The notes beneath the pieces were generated by a model. The model saw only the letters and a program-made list of their open reading frames with translations. It ran no database searches and was not told where the DNA came from. A stretch of 62,566 bases of DNA, from the NCBI RefSeq assembly GCF_003994475.1, contig NZ_RZNY01000029.1, positions 1-62,566 on the forward strand, read 5' to 3'. A program made the position numbers and the translations under genes. Below, piece after piece: positions 53,809 to 62,431 of this stretch. Every line of letters begins with the position of its first letter. Position 1 is the stretch's first letter. This DNA is from Paenibacillus anaericanus (lineage in GTDB: Bacteria > Bacillota > Bacilli > Paenibacillales > Paenibacillaceae).

Positions 53809-55326
53809 ATGTATAAACTGTTAATCGTTGACGATGAGGAAATGGTACGCGAAGGATTACGCGACATCATCACTTACTTACAAATTCAGCATATCGATCA
53901 AATATTAACTGCAAAGGACGGAGCAGAAGCGCTATCAATTATTGTATCGGAAACGCCACAGATCATATTAACGGATCTCAACATGCCCGTTATGGATGGA
54001 ATTGATATGATTAAGCAATTAGGAGAAAAGCATCCTCATAAAGTTATTGTGATTAGTGGACATGATGACTTTCATCGTGTAAAAGAGAGCTTTAAACTTG
54101 GCGTACGAGATTATTTGCTGAAGCCAGCCCCCTCAGAGGATTTAATAGAAGTATTGAACAAAACCGTCCGTGAACTTCAGCAAGAAGAGCAACAATACAT
54201 AGAGGGAGAGTCAGAGAAGAAATTAACTCAAATGGAAAGAGTCAGTCGACGTATGAATTGGGTGATTCAAAGTGGAGAACATGATGAACATGCCTTCGAG
54301 CGTGTATTCGAGGAATTAGGCTATAGCTTACCCTATTCTACAACTACTGTAGCTGTTTTATCTCTCATTCACTCTACATCAAATGCCAAATCACTAGGCG
54401 CGAATTGGGATAAATATCTGATCACACCCGATAGGGACAATCCCTCTATCAAGTTATATTCCTTCTACAACAGACAAAACGATCTCGTTATATGGATCAA
54501 TTTCGATGAGCAGAATCATAATATGATCACTGTTAAGCAAATACTACAACAATTTCTAACGGACAATTCTGAACTATCGATGGTAGTTGCTGTAGGTGAA
54601 GTGGTATCGAAAACAACGAACCTAGCGTACGCTTATCAAAGTGCGTTAGACGTATTGTGTTATAAACTTACCGCAAACCAACAATCCATTATGACTTATG
54701 GCGACATAATAAATAGAACAGACAATAAGATCGGACCTATAGACTTGAGGAACTTAGTTGAAATTATTGATATGGGCCGTAAAGATCAAGTACTCTCCTT
54801 TATTCAGAAATATTTCAGTGATGACTTTTTAAGAAAGAGTACTCTTGAAAGTATTCGGAATAATTATGATATGATCCTATTAACGATCGGCTGGCTACCC
54901 AATAAGAAGCAAGACTTCTCTACCTTTGAACAAAGCGAACAATTACGCTTATACCTCAAAACCTGTATGCTACAAATGATTACTGCACGCGAAAGCTTAA
55001 TTCGAAGCTACGATATCGTTGAAATTGCCAAGAAGTATGTACAAGATCAATTACAAAATGAGATTAATATGGCCGTCATCGCCAACTACTGTAACGTAAG
55101 TTATACCTACTTCAGCAAGATCTTTAAAGAGAGCACCGGTATTAATTTTCAAGATTATGTCACGATGAAACGGATGGAATATGCTAAAGAAGCTTTAAAT
55201 GGCATCAATATAAAGGTTCACGACGTTGCAACAGCCTTGGGATACAGTAACCCTAAAAATTTCACTCGTGTATTTAAAGGTTACTATGGGATCAGCCCAA
55301 AGGATTACCAAAAAATAATGAAATAA
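53809..55326 (+). CDS. YesN-type response regulator with AraC output domain
   Basis: A 505-residue regulator: receiver (1-125) with LLIVDDEEMVREG and phosphoacceptor Asp56 in IILTDLNMP and Lys in LLKPAPS; a ~265-residue middle region; and a C-terminal AraC domain (~400-503) with NMAVIANYCNVSYTYFSKIF and VHDVATALGYSNPKNFTRVF. The ATG at 53809 is chosen over upstream in-frame codons because GAGAGG lies nine bases before it and the longer frame would run into the kinase gene. It probably activates the importer operon that starts 180 bases downstream after a terminator. Confidence 0.92.
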   Translation: MYKLLIVDDEEMVREGLRDIITYLQIQHIDQILTAKDGAEALSIIVSETPQIILTDLNMPVMDGIDMIKQLGEKHPHKVIVISGHDDFHRVKESFKLGVRDYLLKPAPSEDLIEVLNKTVRELQQEEQQYIEGESEKKLTQMERVSRRMNWVIQSGEHDEHAFERVFEELGYSLPYSTTTVAVLSLIHSTSNAKSLGANWDKYLITPDRDNPSIKLYSFYNRQNDLVIWINFDEQNHNMITVKQILQQFLTDNSELSMVVAVGEVVSKTTNLAYAYQSALDVLCYKLTANQQSIMTYGDIINRTDNKIGPIDLRNLVEIIDMGRKDQVLSFIQKYFSDDFLRKSTLESIRNNYDMILLTIGWLPNKKQDFSTFEQSEQLRLYLKTCMLQMITARESLIRSYDIVEIAKKYVQDQLQNEINMAVIANYCNVSYTYFSKIFKESTGINFQDYVTMKRMEYAKEALNGINIKVHDVATALGYSNPKNFTRVFKGYYGISPKDYQKIMK

Positions 55327-55342
55327 TTCCATATTATACTGG

Positions 55343-55378
55343 CCTTCACGTTCGTTATGACGAATGTGGGGGTTTTTT
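55343..55378 (+). terminator. Terminator of the AraC/YesM/YesN operon
   Basis: Hairpin CCTTCACgTTCGT / ACGAAtGTGgGG followed by a run of six T (55373-55378). Confidence 0.85.
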
Positions 55379-55455
55379 CTATTGGAGTACATCGTAAATC
55401 TACCAATGATTAAATATGATACCTTTTCGTAAACCCGAATCCTATCGCCTAAAAT

Positions 55456-55469
55456 ATAATGCGCTTACA
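55456..55469. promoter_or_regulatory. cre site (CcpA) at the importer promoter
   Basis: Reverse complement TGTAAGCGCATTAT, one base different from the sites at 24463 and 33936. It overlaps TATAAT (55455-55460), the likely -10 of the operon; the -35 region is poor, in keeping with an activator-dependent promoter. Confidence 0.68.
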
Positions 55470-55506
55470 ATTTAGATGTACAGCATAAGAGAAAGGGGTT
55501 AGACAG

Positions 55507-56475
55507 ATGGCAGATTCAAAAGCTTCAATATCAAATGTGGACCAACATTTGATTCGAAAGAATCGATCATTCAAAAATCGTGATCAATTATCACTACAAT
55601 CCATGATCATTCCAGGTATTCTATTTATTCTGATTTTTACCTTTATTCCACTCTACGGCGTAATTATTGCTTTTAAAGATTACAGTATCATCACCGGTAT
55701 TAAAGGTATTTTTACAGCAGAATGGGTTGGTCTAGATAACTTTAAAGAGTTTGTTACAGATATTAACTTTTGGAACATGTTGCGTAATACAATCGGAATC
55801 AACTTATTAGGGCTAATCATTACATTCCCCATAACGATTCTGTTCGCGCTCATGCTGAATGAATTAACTTCTGCACGTTTTAAGAAGCTTACCCAAACAG
55901 TAACTTATCTTCCACACTTTATTTCTTGGAGTATTTTTGGAGGATTAATTATTAACATCCTGTCCCCAAGTAATGGGGTCGTGAATTATGTGCTGATGTC
56001 ACTTGGTGTCATTTCTGAACCTATCCATTTCCTTGGCGAGCAGGACTACTTCTGGTTGCTAGCTGTTCTTACCCAATTAGTGAAAGATTTAGGCTGGGGC
56101 GCCATTCTATATCTTGCAGCGATTGCGGGTATTGATCAGGAAATGTTTGAAGCAGCTTACATGGACGGTGCCTCACGATTCCGCCGAATCTGGCATATTA
56201 CACTACCAGCTATTTCAGGTACAATCGTTATTCTTTTAGTCTTCGCCATTAGTAATATTCTGAACAGTGGCTTTGACCAATTCTTTGTTCTACAGAATCC
56301 GTTGAATATAGATGCTAGTGAAGTTATCGATACTTATGTTTACAAAATAGGCCTACGACAATTCAGAATGGAATACGCAACTGCTGTTGGTTTAATGAAG
56401 ACTGTTATTGCGATATTTTTACTTTACATTGCGAATTTCTCAGCTAAGAAAATAACAGGAAAAGGGATCTTTTAG
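55507..56475 (+). CDS. Oligosaccharide ABC importer permease, LplB-like
   Basis: A 322-residue permease with six predicted TM segments after a ~35-residue polar N-terminus. PLYGVIIAFKDYSI (~47-60) is characteristic of the LplB/YteP branch. EAA loop FEAAYMDGASRFRRIWHITL (~216-235). It follows AAAGGGG. It forms the channel with the next gene; the binding lipoprotein is the third gene. There is no ATPase in the operon, so a shared MsmX-type ATPase is expected. Confidence 0.92.
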   Translation: MADSKASISNVDQHLIRKNRSFKNRDQLSLQSMIIPGILFILIFTFIPLYGVIIAFKDYSIITGIKGIFTAEWVGLDNFKEFVTDINFWNMLRNTIGINLLGLIITFPITILFALMLNELTSARFKKLTQTVTYLPHFISWSIFGGLIINILSPSNGVVNYVLMSLGVISEPIHFLGEQDYFWLLAVLTQLVKDLGWGAILYLAAIAGIDQEMFEAAYMDGASRFRRIWHITLPAISGTIVILLVFAISNILNSGFDQFFVLQNPLNIDASEVIDTYVYKIGLRQFRMEYATAVGLMKTVIAIFLLYIANFSAKKITGKGIF

Positions 56476-56486
56476 GGGGGACACTT

Positions 56487-57377
56487 ATGGTTAAAGATAA
56501 TTCTTGGTCAGATAGAATATTCAATATCTTCAACGGTCTAATCATGGCTGTACTAGTCATTATCACTTTATATCCTTTTTGGTACTCCGTGATCGGATCA
56601 TTTAATGAAGGTCTCGACTACGCAAGGGGGGGAGTATTTCTTTGGACAAGAAAATTTACATGGGCGAACTATAGCGCACTATTCAGTGATACTGCCTTAG
56701 TTAGATCCTTTGGTATTACTTTATCCAGAACAGTTATTGGTACGATTACCCATGTTATCTTTACGGCATTGTTCGCTTATGCCTTCTCACGCAAAAACCT
56801 GAAGTTTAAAGGCCTCTACTCCACACTTGGGCTTATGAGTATGTACTTAAGCGGGGGTCTGATTCCGTATTTCATCCTGATCAATGCATTAGGACTATAC
56901 AATAACTTCCTGGTATTTATTATTCCGACGTTATTTAGTTTCTGGAATGTCATTCTATTCCGTTCCTATTTCGCTGAGCTACCAGAAGCATTAATCGAAT
57001 CCGCAAAAATTGACGGTGCAGGTGAATATAAGATATTTTTCCGCATCATTATGCCATTATCAAAGCCTGTAATCGCTGCCATTTCTCTGTTTACGGCGGT
57101 TGGACATTGGAATTCATACTACGATGCCATGGTCTTCACACTGGGAGATCACTTGCAAACGGTCCAACTATATATCTTGAAATTAATTCAAAGTACGGAA
57201 GCCGCGTTACTGCTTGCGAATATGTCAGGTTCAATTGGAGCTGCACAAAGCACAGTAACAACATCTACTCTACAGTTAGCTGCAATGGTTGCTGCATCAC
57301 TACTGATCGTGCTTGTTTATCCTTTTGTACAGAAGTTTTTTATTAAGGGAATGCTTATTGGTTCTGTAAAAGGCTAG
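56487..57377 (+). CDS. Oligosaccharide ABC importer permease, LplC/YtcP-like
   Basis: A 296-residue permease with six TM segments. EAA loop ALIESAKIDGAGEYKIFFRI (~168-187); the MYLSGGLIPYFILINALGL stretch (~117-135) is typical of the LplC/YtcP branch. It begins 11 bases after the first permease with AGGGGGG in the gap, and ends 57 bases before the binding protein. Partner of 55507-56475. Confidence 0.92.
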   Translation: MVKDNSWSDRIFNIFNGLIMAVLVIITLYPFWYSVIGSFNEGLDYARGGVFLWTRKFTWANYSALFSDTALVRSFGITLSRTVIGTITHVIFTALFAYAFSRKNLKFKGLYSTLGLMSMYLSGGLIPYFILINALGLYNNFLVFIIPTLFSFWNVILFRSYFAELPEALIESAKIDGAGEYKIFFRIIMPLSKPVIAAISLFTAVGHWNSYYDAMVFTLGDHLQTVQLYILKLIQSTEAALLLANMSGSIGAAQSTVTTSTLQLAAMVAASLLIVLVYPFVQKFFIKGMLIGSVKG

Positions 57378-57434
57378 GCATGCATTGAGGTTTGATGATA
57401 TAAGACTATACTATTTATAACAGGGGGAAATACT

Positions 57435-59183
57435 ATGAACAAAGCTACAACAAGATTACTGACCATTGTTCTCGCTCTATCCGTAATTATGACAGGCTGC
57501 TCTAGCAAAAATAATTCTAGCAATAATGCATCAAATGCACCCGATTCATCCCCAGAAACAACAAACAGCTCCCTTTCTTCCAGCGAGCCTGGTTGGAAAT
57601 CGAACACTTCACCTGTATCTCTCTCTTGGTACACTGGAGTAGCAGGATATTCGAAAAAGTGGGACGCAAAAGATAACTATGCAGATAAGCTGATAACTGA
57701 AGAAACAGGGGTTAGCGTTGACTTTATTCATGCAGGTAACGATGTTAACTCTGAATTTAACGTGATGATGGCAACGGGTAATCTACCTGATATCATTTCT
57801 TTGGACCGTTGGAACAGTACTTCACTAATCCAAACACTAATGAGCAGTGGTACAGTCGCTCCACTTAATGAGCTAATGGAACAATATGATCCTTACCTGT
57901 CTACTATTCTGCCTGAGAGCATGGTTGATTGGTATACACAAGAAGATGGCAATGTCTATGCTATCCCCAACTACTATGTATCACCGGAAATGTTGGATGA
58001 ATATCCCGATGTTAAACCATTTTACAACGATCATTCTAACGGTCAAATCATTGTAAGAAAAGATATTATGGATCAACTAGGTATAACAGTAGAGGACTTG
58101 CAACAAGAGGACTCCTTAATTGCTGCTCTAAAAAAAGTTAAAGAGGCTAATATTCAATATAAAGGTATGACCGTATTACCACTTTACTTCGATGATAAAG
58201 ATAAATACATCAGTGATTCTCTTGGTGTTCTGGCTGGTTCATTTGGTGCGGTATATGAGGCAGAAGACGGTTCATATGTTGACGTTCGTAGAACTTCTGA
58301 ATACAAACATGTTCTTGAGTTTGGTAATAAGTTATTTTCTGAAGGACTATTATCTCTAGAGAACTTCACAAGTGCACGTAATCAAATTGAAGAAAAAATG
58401 ACACAAGGCGCCATCTTTATGAAAATCGGAAGCTATGCTGATTACACTTCACCAGTCACCCAACTTTATGTAGCAGACCCTAATGCTAAGTACATTACTA
58501 TTGATGCCATCAAGTCAAATGAAGGGACATTACCTCAATATGGTAGATCGCTAAATAAAGGTTGGACATTGACATTTGTTAATAAAAAATCTAAACATGC
58601 GGATCGTGCAATTCAATTTATTGAATATCTATACAGTGATCATGGACAAACCGTAAACAACTTCGGTAAAGAAGGCGAAACATATACCGTTACTGCTGAT
58701 GGCAAGTACAAGCGAAATCCCGAGATTGATGAAGCATTCAATACCGATTGGAATGCCGCTTCTAAAAAATGGGGTTTTGAATCTATTTGGTGGTTAGCGA
58801 ACGAAGTGTGGTTGAAGCATGTGAAAGAAGTCGAAACCACTGAGTTAACAAAATATCAAGAAAATCTGTTCTATGGTACATCTAAATATATGTTTAGCAA
58901 TGACACATTGGATTCTGGAAACCTATTTGATGCTTATGAGCCTGGATCAGATGAGGCTAATTCAGAGGCTAAAATTACAGTATACTGGGCACAAATCGTT
59001 CCGAAAATGCTTCTTGCTAAAAACGATGCAGAGTTTGAATCTCTGTACAAAGAAGCTATTACTACAATGGATAAACTGGGACTACCAAGTATTGAAGCAG
59101 CAAAGGATAAACGTGTACAAGATTTTAAATCCGCAACTGGAATACAACTAGTTTCTCCTAAATACACGGGTGAGTATAAATAA
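57435..59183 (+). CDS. Oligosaccharide-binding lipoprotein, LplA/YtcQ-like
   Basis: A 582-residue extracellular solute-binding lipoprotein. Lipobox VIMTGC makes Cys22 the lipidated residue, followed by a Ser/Asn-rich tether (23-52) and a large binding domain of the size usual for the LplA/YtcQ group (about 500-550 residues). Family signs are LPDIISLDRW (~117-126) and the WWLANEVWLKHV region (~454-465). It ends the importer operon and is followed by a family A terminator. Such proteins bind long or substituted oligosaccharides, for example from rhamnogalacturonan or galactan; the divergent GH2 gene points to a beta-galactoside. Confidence 0.9.
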   Translation: MNKATTRLLTIVLALSVIMTGCSSKNNSSNNASNAPDSSPETTNSSLSSSEPGWKSNTSPVSLSWYTGVAGYSKKWDAKDNYADKLITEETGVSVDFIHAGNDVNSEFNVMMATGNLPDIISLDRWNSTSLIQTLMSSGTVAPLNELMEQYDPYLSTILPESMVDWYTQEDGNVYAIPNYYVSPEMLDEYPDVKPFYNDHSNGQIIVRKDIMDQLGITVEDLQQEDSLIAALKKVKEANIQYKGMTVLPLYFDDKDKYISDSLGVLAGSFGAVYEAEDGSYVDVRRTSEYKHVLEFGNKLFSEGLLSLENFTSARNQIEEKMTQGAIFMKIGSYADYTSPVTQLYVADPNAKYITIDAIKSNEGTLPQYGRSLNKGWTLTFVNKKSKHADRAIQFIEYLYSDHGQTVNNFGKEGETYTVTADGKYKRNPEIDEAFNTDWNAASKKWGFESIWWLANEVWLKHVKEVETTELTKYQENLFYGTSKYMFSNDTLDSGNLFDAYEPGSDEANSEAKITVYWAQIVPKMLLAKNDAEFESLYKEAITTMDKLGLPSIEAAKDKRVQDFKSATGIQLVSPKYTGEYK

Positions 59184-59229
59184 GATTGAAGGTTATAAGT
59201 ACATTTAAGGACAGTCAAAGCGCAAACTA

Positions 59230-59283
59230 AAAAGTACCCCGAAGAGTAGACACTCAATCAGGTCTATCTTACGGGGTACTTTT
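59230..59283. terminator. Terminator of the importer operon, repeated family A
   Basis: AAAAGTACCCCG (59230-59241) pairs with CGGGGTACTTTT (59272-59283), with AAGA/TCTT and AGAC/GTCT extending the stem. The outer arms are identical to 46579-46632. Confidence 0.87.
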
Positions 59284-59366
59284 CTAAGCCTATATAAATA
59301 GGAGAAATCCGTATGAGCAGTGTTTCTCCTATTATATTAGCTAACTATGCGATAACTCAGGGTAGT

Positions 59367-59585
59367 CTACGATTCCAGCGGAATGCTTTCAATGGCTGTA
59401 AAAAATACATCCAGAAGATCTTTATCAAAACTCTCTTGTATGTATTTAGATATATGATATAGCTCCTCCTCGGTGCCATACTCTAGGCAGGCGCGCCCTT
59501 CGCACCATAAAACCGTACACTGAAAGGTCTGTCTGATGTGCTCAATAACATAATCTTGCTCCACGAATCCACGGCTGGTTGCCAA
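59367..59585 (-). CDS. Small protein of unknown function
   Basis: A 72-residue acidic protein read from a TTG at 59585, behind GGAAGTGAGG; a GTG nine bases earlier would be too close to that site. Predicted alpha/beta: IEHIRQTFQCTVLWCEG, then a helix EEELYHISKYIQESFD and a hydrophobic end LLDVFFTAIESIP. It has two cysteines in the first half. I do not recognise a family. A hairpin at 59297-59333 (AATAGGAGAAA arms) follows it on the minus strand but lacks a strong T-run. Confidence 0.55.
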   Translation of the reverse strand: MATSRGFVEQDYVIEHIRQTFQCTVLWCEGRACLEYGTEEELYHISKYIQESFDKDLLDVFFTAIESIPLES

Positions 59586-59664
59586 AGTCCTCACTTCCTA
59601 TCTAATAAAAAAGATTCAAGATATAGTATAAGGTCAACCCGTAACATGGATCAATCTTATAAAT

Positions 59665-59702
59665 AAGATAGGGTGAGATTCCGCAGAATTCCACCCTATC
59701 TT
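59665..59702 (-). terminator. Terminator of the PHP-SLH gene
   Basis: 11-bp stem AAGATAGGGTG/CACCCTATCTT extended by GATTC/GAATT-type pairs around a small loop, 62 bases past the stop codon. Confidence 0.75.
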
Positions 59703-59764
59703 TTGGCAAAGAATCGGAAGGCCGTCAAGCATACATTTTGGTGAAAAAGCCTAATTCCTTATGA

Positions 59765-61969
59765 TCAAATATTATTTATAAAGCGATGTAAGATGGTTGC
59801 ACCCTCGGCACGAGTTACCGCACCCGATGGGTCGAGCACCTTACCCTCTTTGCCAGCTAGAAGACCTGAGCCAACCGCCCATTGCATTGCTTTAGAAGCC
59901 CCAGAGGAAATCTTAATAGTATCCGTAAAATTAGCAAGTGTATTCTTAGCACTTACATCCATTCCCATGACTTCCGCATAGTTATAGACAATCACTGCTA
60001 GCTGTTCGCGCGTGATAGACTGTTCTGGAGCAAATCGCTTGCTATCAACACCCTTAACAATGGCGTTCGTGCTTGCCCATGCTACAGCATCATTGTAATA
60101 AGCATCTGTTGCAACATCTTGAAATGGATGAGTTCCATCACTCGGTTGTCCAGCTAGACGGTGCATAACTGTGACTAACATGCTGCGGGACATCGCCGTA
60201 TCTGGGCTAAAGCTCGTTTCCGAGGTGCCCGAGAAAAGTCCCTCTTTCACCACACTATTGACCGCAGTGGAAGCCCAATGGCTGTTCACGTCGCTGAAAG
60301 ACATCTCCAGCTCATTATCTGGCACTTCAACAAAAATCGGATTGGAATAGAACCACATACTGGTGTAGTTTCGGTCATTAATAGAATTAAATCGATCTTC
60401 ATTCTCTTTCGCAGTCGCAGTCCCTTCGTAGTCAAAGGACTGGTCTTTCAGCGGTTCACCGTTCTTCGTATAGCCATCTACATCTACACCAAGATTAGTA
60501 CCTCGCAGACGATAATAACGATTGGTATCTGCCGGCACTGTATAATTAATAGTGTAATAACCTTCAGCATCCGGTTGTCCCCAGTCTGCTTCAGTGAATC
60601 GTTTTACGATTTTCGTCGTATCATTCGTTGTATTGCTAGCATATTGGCTCTCATTAAGTTTTCCAGTAACCTCACCGGAGATCAGATCAATATGGTCTAC
60701 CTTGACCTTATTATCAACTGTAGTTTCATGTTCTGAAATCGGTGCATAGTTGTTGTACTCAGGGCTCTTGAATCGAATGGTAATGTTCGTATTGTCGCCT
60801 ACGGACATCTGCAGGTCCTCGCCCATTCCTGCCTGTTGATCGTTTCCACTTGCCTTAAAATCTAATGCATTAATAAGGTCACCATATACGGAAAAGGATT
60901 TACCCGAACGCATGCCATCTACTACATCCTTGAAGGTATCACCTTCAACCCATGTATAGTTTCTGGAGTATTCACTTGGCCAGTATCCGCTGGAATAATT
61001 CCGGTTGCTGCTGACCTTGAAATGGAAGTCCGAGTTGGTAAAACTCCAAAACCGTCTTCCCTCACCCAGTAACGCATCCCAAATGCCACCGACCTGCGAG
61101 ATCATGACATCTGCTCCGCCATAGATTTCAGCCAGTTCGGATCTGTTCTCACTCGCAGCCATCTGATTGCCCGGCATCCCTTCCATACCGAAGACAATGT
61201 TAGGCGCAATATCATTCATCTTGCGAAGGTCTTCAATGGTTACCACTCCGCTGTTACTTCCATTGTGCCTGGACGGATGATTCGGTAATACAAAGCTGTC
61301 AGGATAATTGTTCTTCAACCAATCAATTGCTTCATAGGTTTTGCTTGTGTCGGGTTTCAGCTCTTCCTTAGTCGGCCGCTCTCCCCATATCTCAGCTTCA
61401 TTCGAAGTAAAACTATCTGCACTAGTATCATAGCTGTATAACCATTCAAACTGATGGATCGCATCTATAGGTACAACATCACTTTTCGAATCAATAATAC
61501 CAACCGAGGCATGATCAAGTCCCATCATGTCCCATTCAAAGCCGGTATAGATCATTTTTCCAGCATATTTCCCACTCTTCTGCAGTTCAGCAATCTTGTT
61601 CTGCTGATCTGCAATAGCCTCCCAGCGTGCAGTTGCCTTCTCATTACCTTCTGGATCTCTTGCGGAATTGCGAAGATGGTCTGTCACTACGAGATAATCA
61701 AATGGAGTACCATATTTCAATGATGCCACTGCTTCCTTAGGCAAACTATTCAAATCTTCACGAAATGCAGTATTGAGTACATTTTCAAGCTTCAAAAAAG
61801 GTTCTGACGCATCATTCGATTGGATCGTATGCGTGTGATACTCACCCGACATCCATTTGCCAGTGTTCGTTGAGTTATTGTCCGCAGATACGGAAGTCGT
61901 CATCATTGCTTGTGACAGCATTAGTAAGGCAAGTGACGTGCCCATAAATAATTTCAGTTTGTTGTTCAT
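59765..61969 (-). CDS. SLH-anchored PHP-domain phosphoesterase-like protein
   Basis: A 734-residue surface protein. Signal peptide (~1-29, cleavage after SVSA), a PHP-type metal-binding domain (~35-345; SGEYHTHTIQSNDA, VVTDHLRNS, LPNHPSRH and FWSFTNSDFHF supply the His and Asp ligands), a ~190-residue beta-rich domain, and three SLH domains (~550-734; SRSML, ITREQ, VTRAE motifs). The PHP fold suggests a metal-dependent phosphoesterase; being on the wall, its substrate could be a teichoic acid, phosphorylated glycan or extracellular nucleotide. ATG 61969 follows GGGGAG by twelve bases, a long spacing, but the signal peptide begins there. Monocistronic. Confidence 0.85.
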   Translation of the reverse strand: MNNKLKLFMGTSLALLMLSQAMMTTSVSADNNSTNTGKWMSGEYHTHTIQSNDASEPFLKLENVLNTAFREDLNSLPKEAVASLKYGTPFDYLVVTDHLRNSARDPEGNEKATARWEAIADQQNKIAELQKSGKYAGKMIYTGFEWDMMGLDHASVGIIDSKSDVVPIDAIHQFEWLYSYDTSADSFTSNEAEIWGERPTKEELKPDTSKTYEAIDWLKNNYPDSFVLPNHPSRHNGSNSGVVTIEDLRKMNDIAPNIVFGMEGMPGNQMAASENRSELAEIYGGADVMISQVGGIWDALLGEGRRFWSFTNSDFHFKVSSNRNYSSGYWPSEYSRNYTWVEGDTFKDVVDGMRSGKSFSVYGDLINALDFKASGNDQQAGMGEDLQMSVGDNTNITIRFKSPEYNNYAPISEHETTVDNKVKVDHIDLISGEVTGKLNESQYASNTTNDTTKIVKRFTEADWGQPDAEGYYTINYTVPADTNRYYRLRGTNLGVDVDGYTKNGEPLKDQSFDYEGTATAKENEDRFNSINDRNYTSMWFYSNPIFVEVPDNELEMSFSDVNSHWASTAVNSVVKEGLFSGTSETSFSPDTAMSRSMLVTVMHRLAGQPSDGTHPFQDVATDAYYNDAVAWASTNAIVKGVDSKRFAPEQSITREQLAVIVYNYAEVMGMDVSAKNTLANFTDTIKISSGASKAMQWAVGSGLLAGKEGKVLDPSGAVTRAEGATILHRFINNI

Positions 61970-62126
61970 GATGTAGTAATCTCCCCTATTCTTAGTTGCA
62001 CAAATCATCTGTGTTGCTAAAATTTGCATTCATTATAGTTTAAAGGAGTTATGTAAAATCAATTACGGTAGTTATGTAAATCATTTGTAAAGTAGCTTAC
62101 ATAGAGATTATAGCTAATGCAAAAAA

Positions 62127-62146
62127 GACCACCTTATGAGGTGGTC
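62127..62146 (-). terminator. Second hairpin terminator below the cold-shock gene
   Basis: 8-bp stem GACCACCT/AGGTGGTC, 4-base loop, followed on the minus strand by six T. It gives a back-up stop between the cold-shock gene and the PHP-SLH gene. Confidence 0.8.
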
Positions 62147-62190
62147 TCACTAATAATATGTAGGGAATGGGTGCTGAAACCTAAAATAAA

Positions 62191-62220
62191 AATGCCCCAA
62201 ACCGCTAGGTTTGGGGCATT
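62191..62220 (-). terminator. Terminator of the cold-shock gene
   Basis: Perfect 13-bp stem AATGCCCCAAACC with a 4-base loop GCTA, and a TTTTATTTTA exit on the minus strand. Confidence 0.92.
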
Positions 62221-62230
62221 AAGCTCTGAA

Positions 62231-62431
62231 TTATAGTTTTACGACATTCTCGGCTTGTGCACCGCGGTTGCCTTGAACGATATTAAATTCAACGCGTTGA
62301 CCTTCGTCCAAAGATTTATAGCCGTCTCCAACGATTGCGCTAAAGTGTACGAATACATCGTTACCGCCTTCAACTTCGATAAAGCCAAAACCTTTTTCTC
62401 CGTTAAACCATTTCACTGTGCCTGTTTCCAT
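62231..62431 (-). CDS. Cold-shock protein, CspA/CspB family
   Basis: A 66-residue single-stranded nucleic-acid-binding protein of full family length. RNP1 KGFGFIEV (~16-23) and RNP2 VFVHFSAI (~29-36) are intact, as are the [13 protein letters not shown] start and the C-terminal QAENVVKL. It acts as an RNA chaperone. ATG 62431 has AGGTGG eight bases upstream; in-frame codons before it are poorly placed. The long 5' leader usual for cold-induced members would extend past the window edge, so regulation cannot be judged. Confidence 0.96.
   Translation of the reverse strand: METGTVKWFNGEKGFGFIEVEGGNDVFVHFSAIVGDGYKSLDEGQRVEFNIVQGNRGAQAENVVKL

Noticed and set aside
60278..60736. 152-codon plus-strand frame within the PHP-SLH gene
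   Set aside because: Shadow frame opposite a well supported surface protein.
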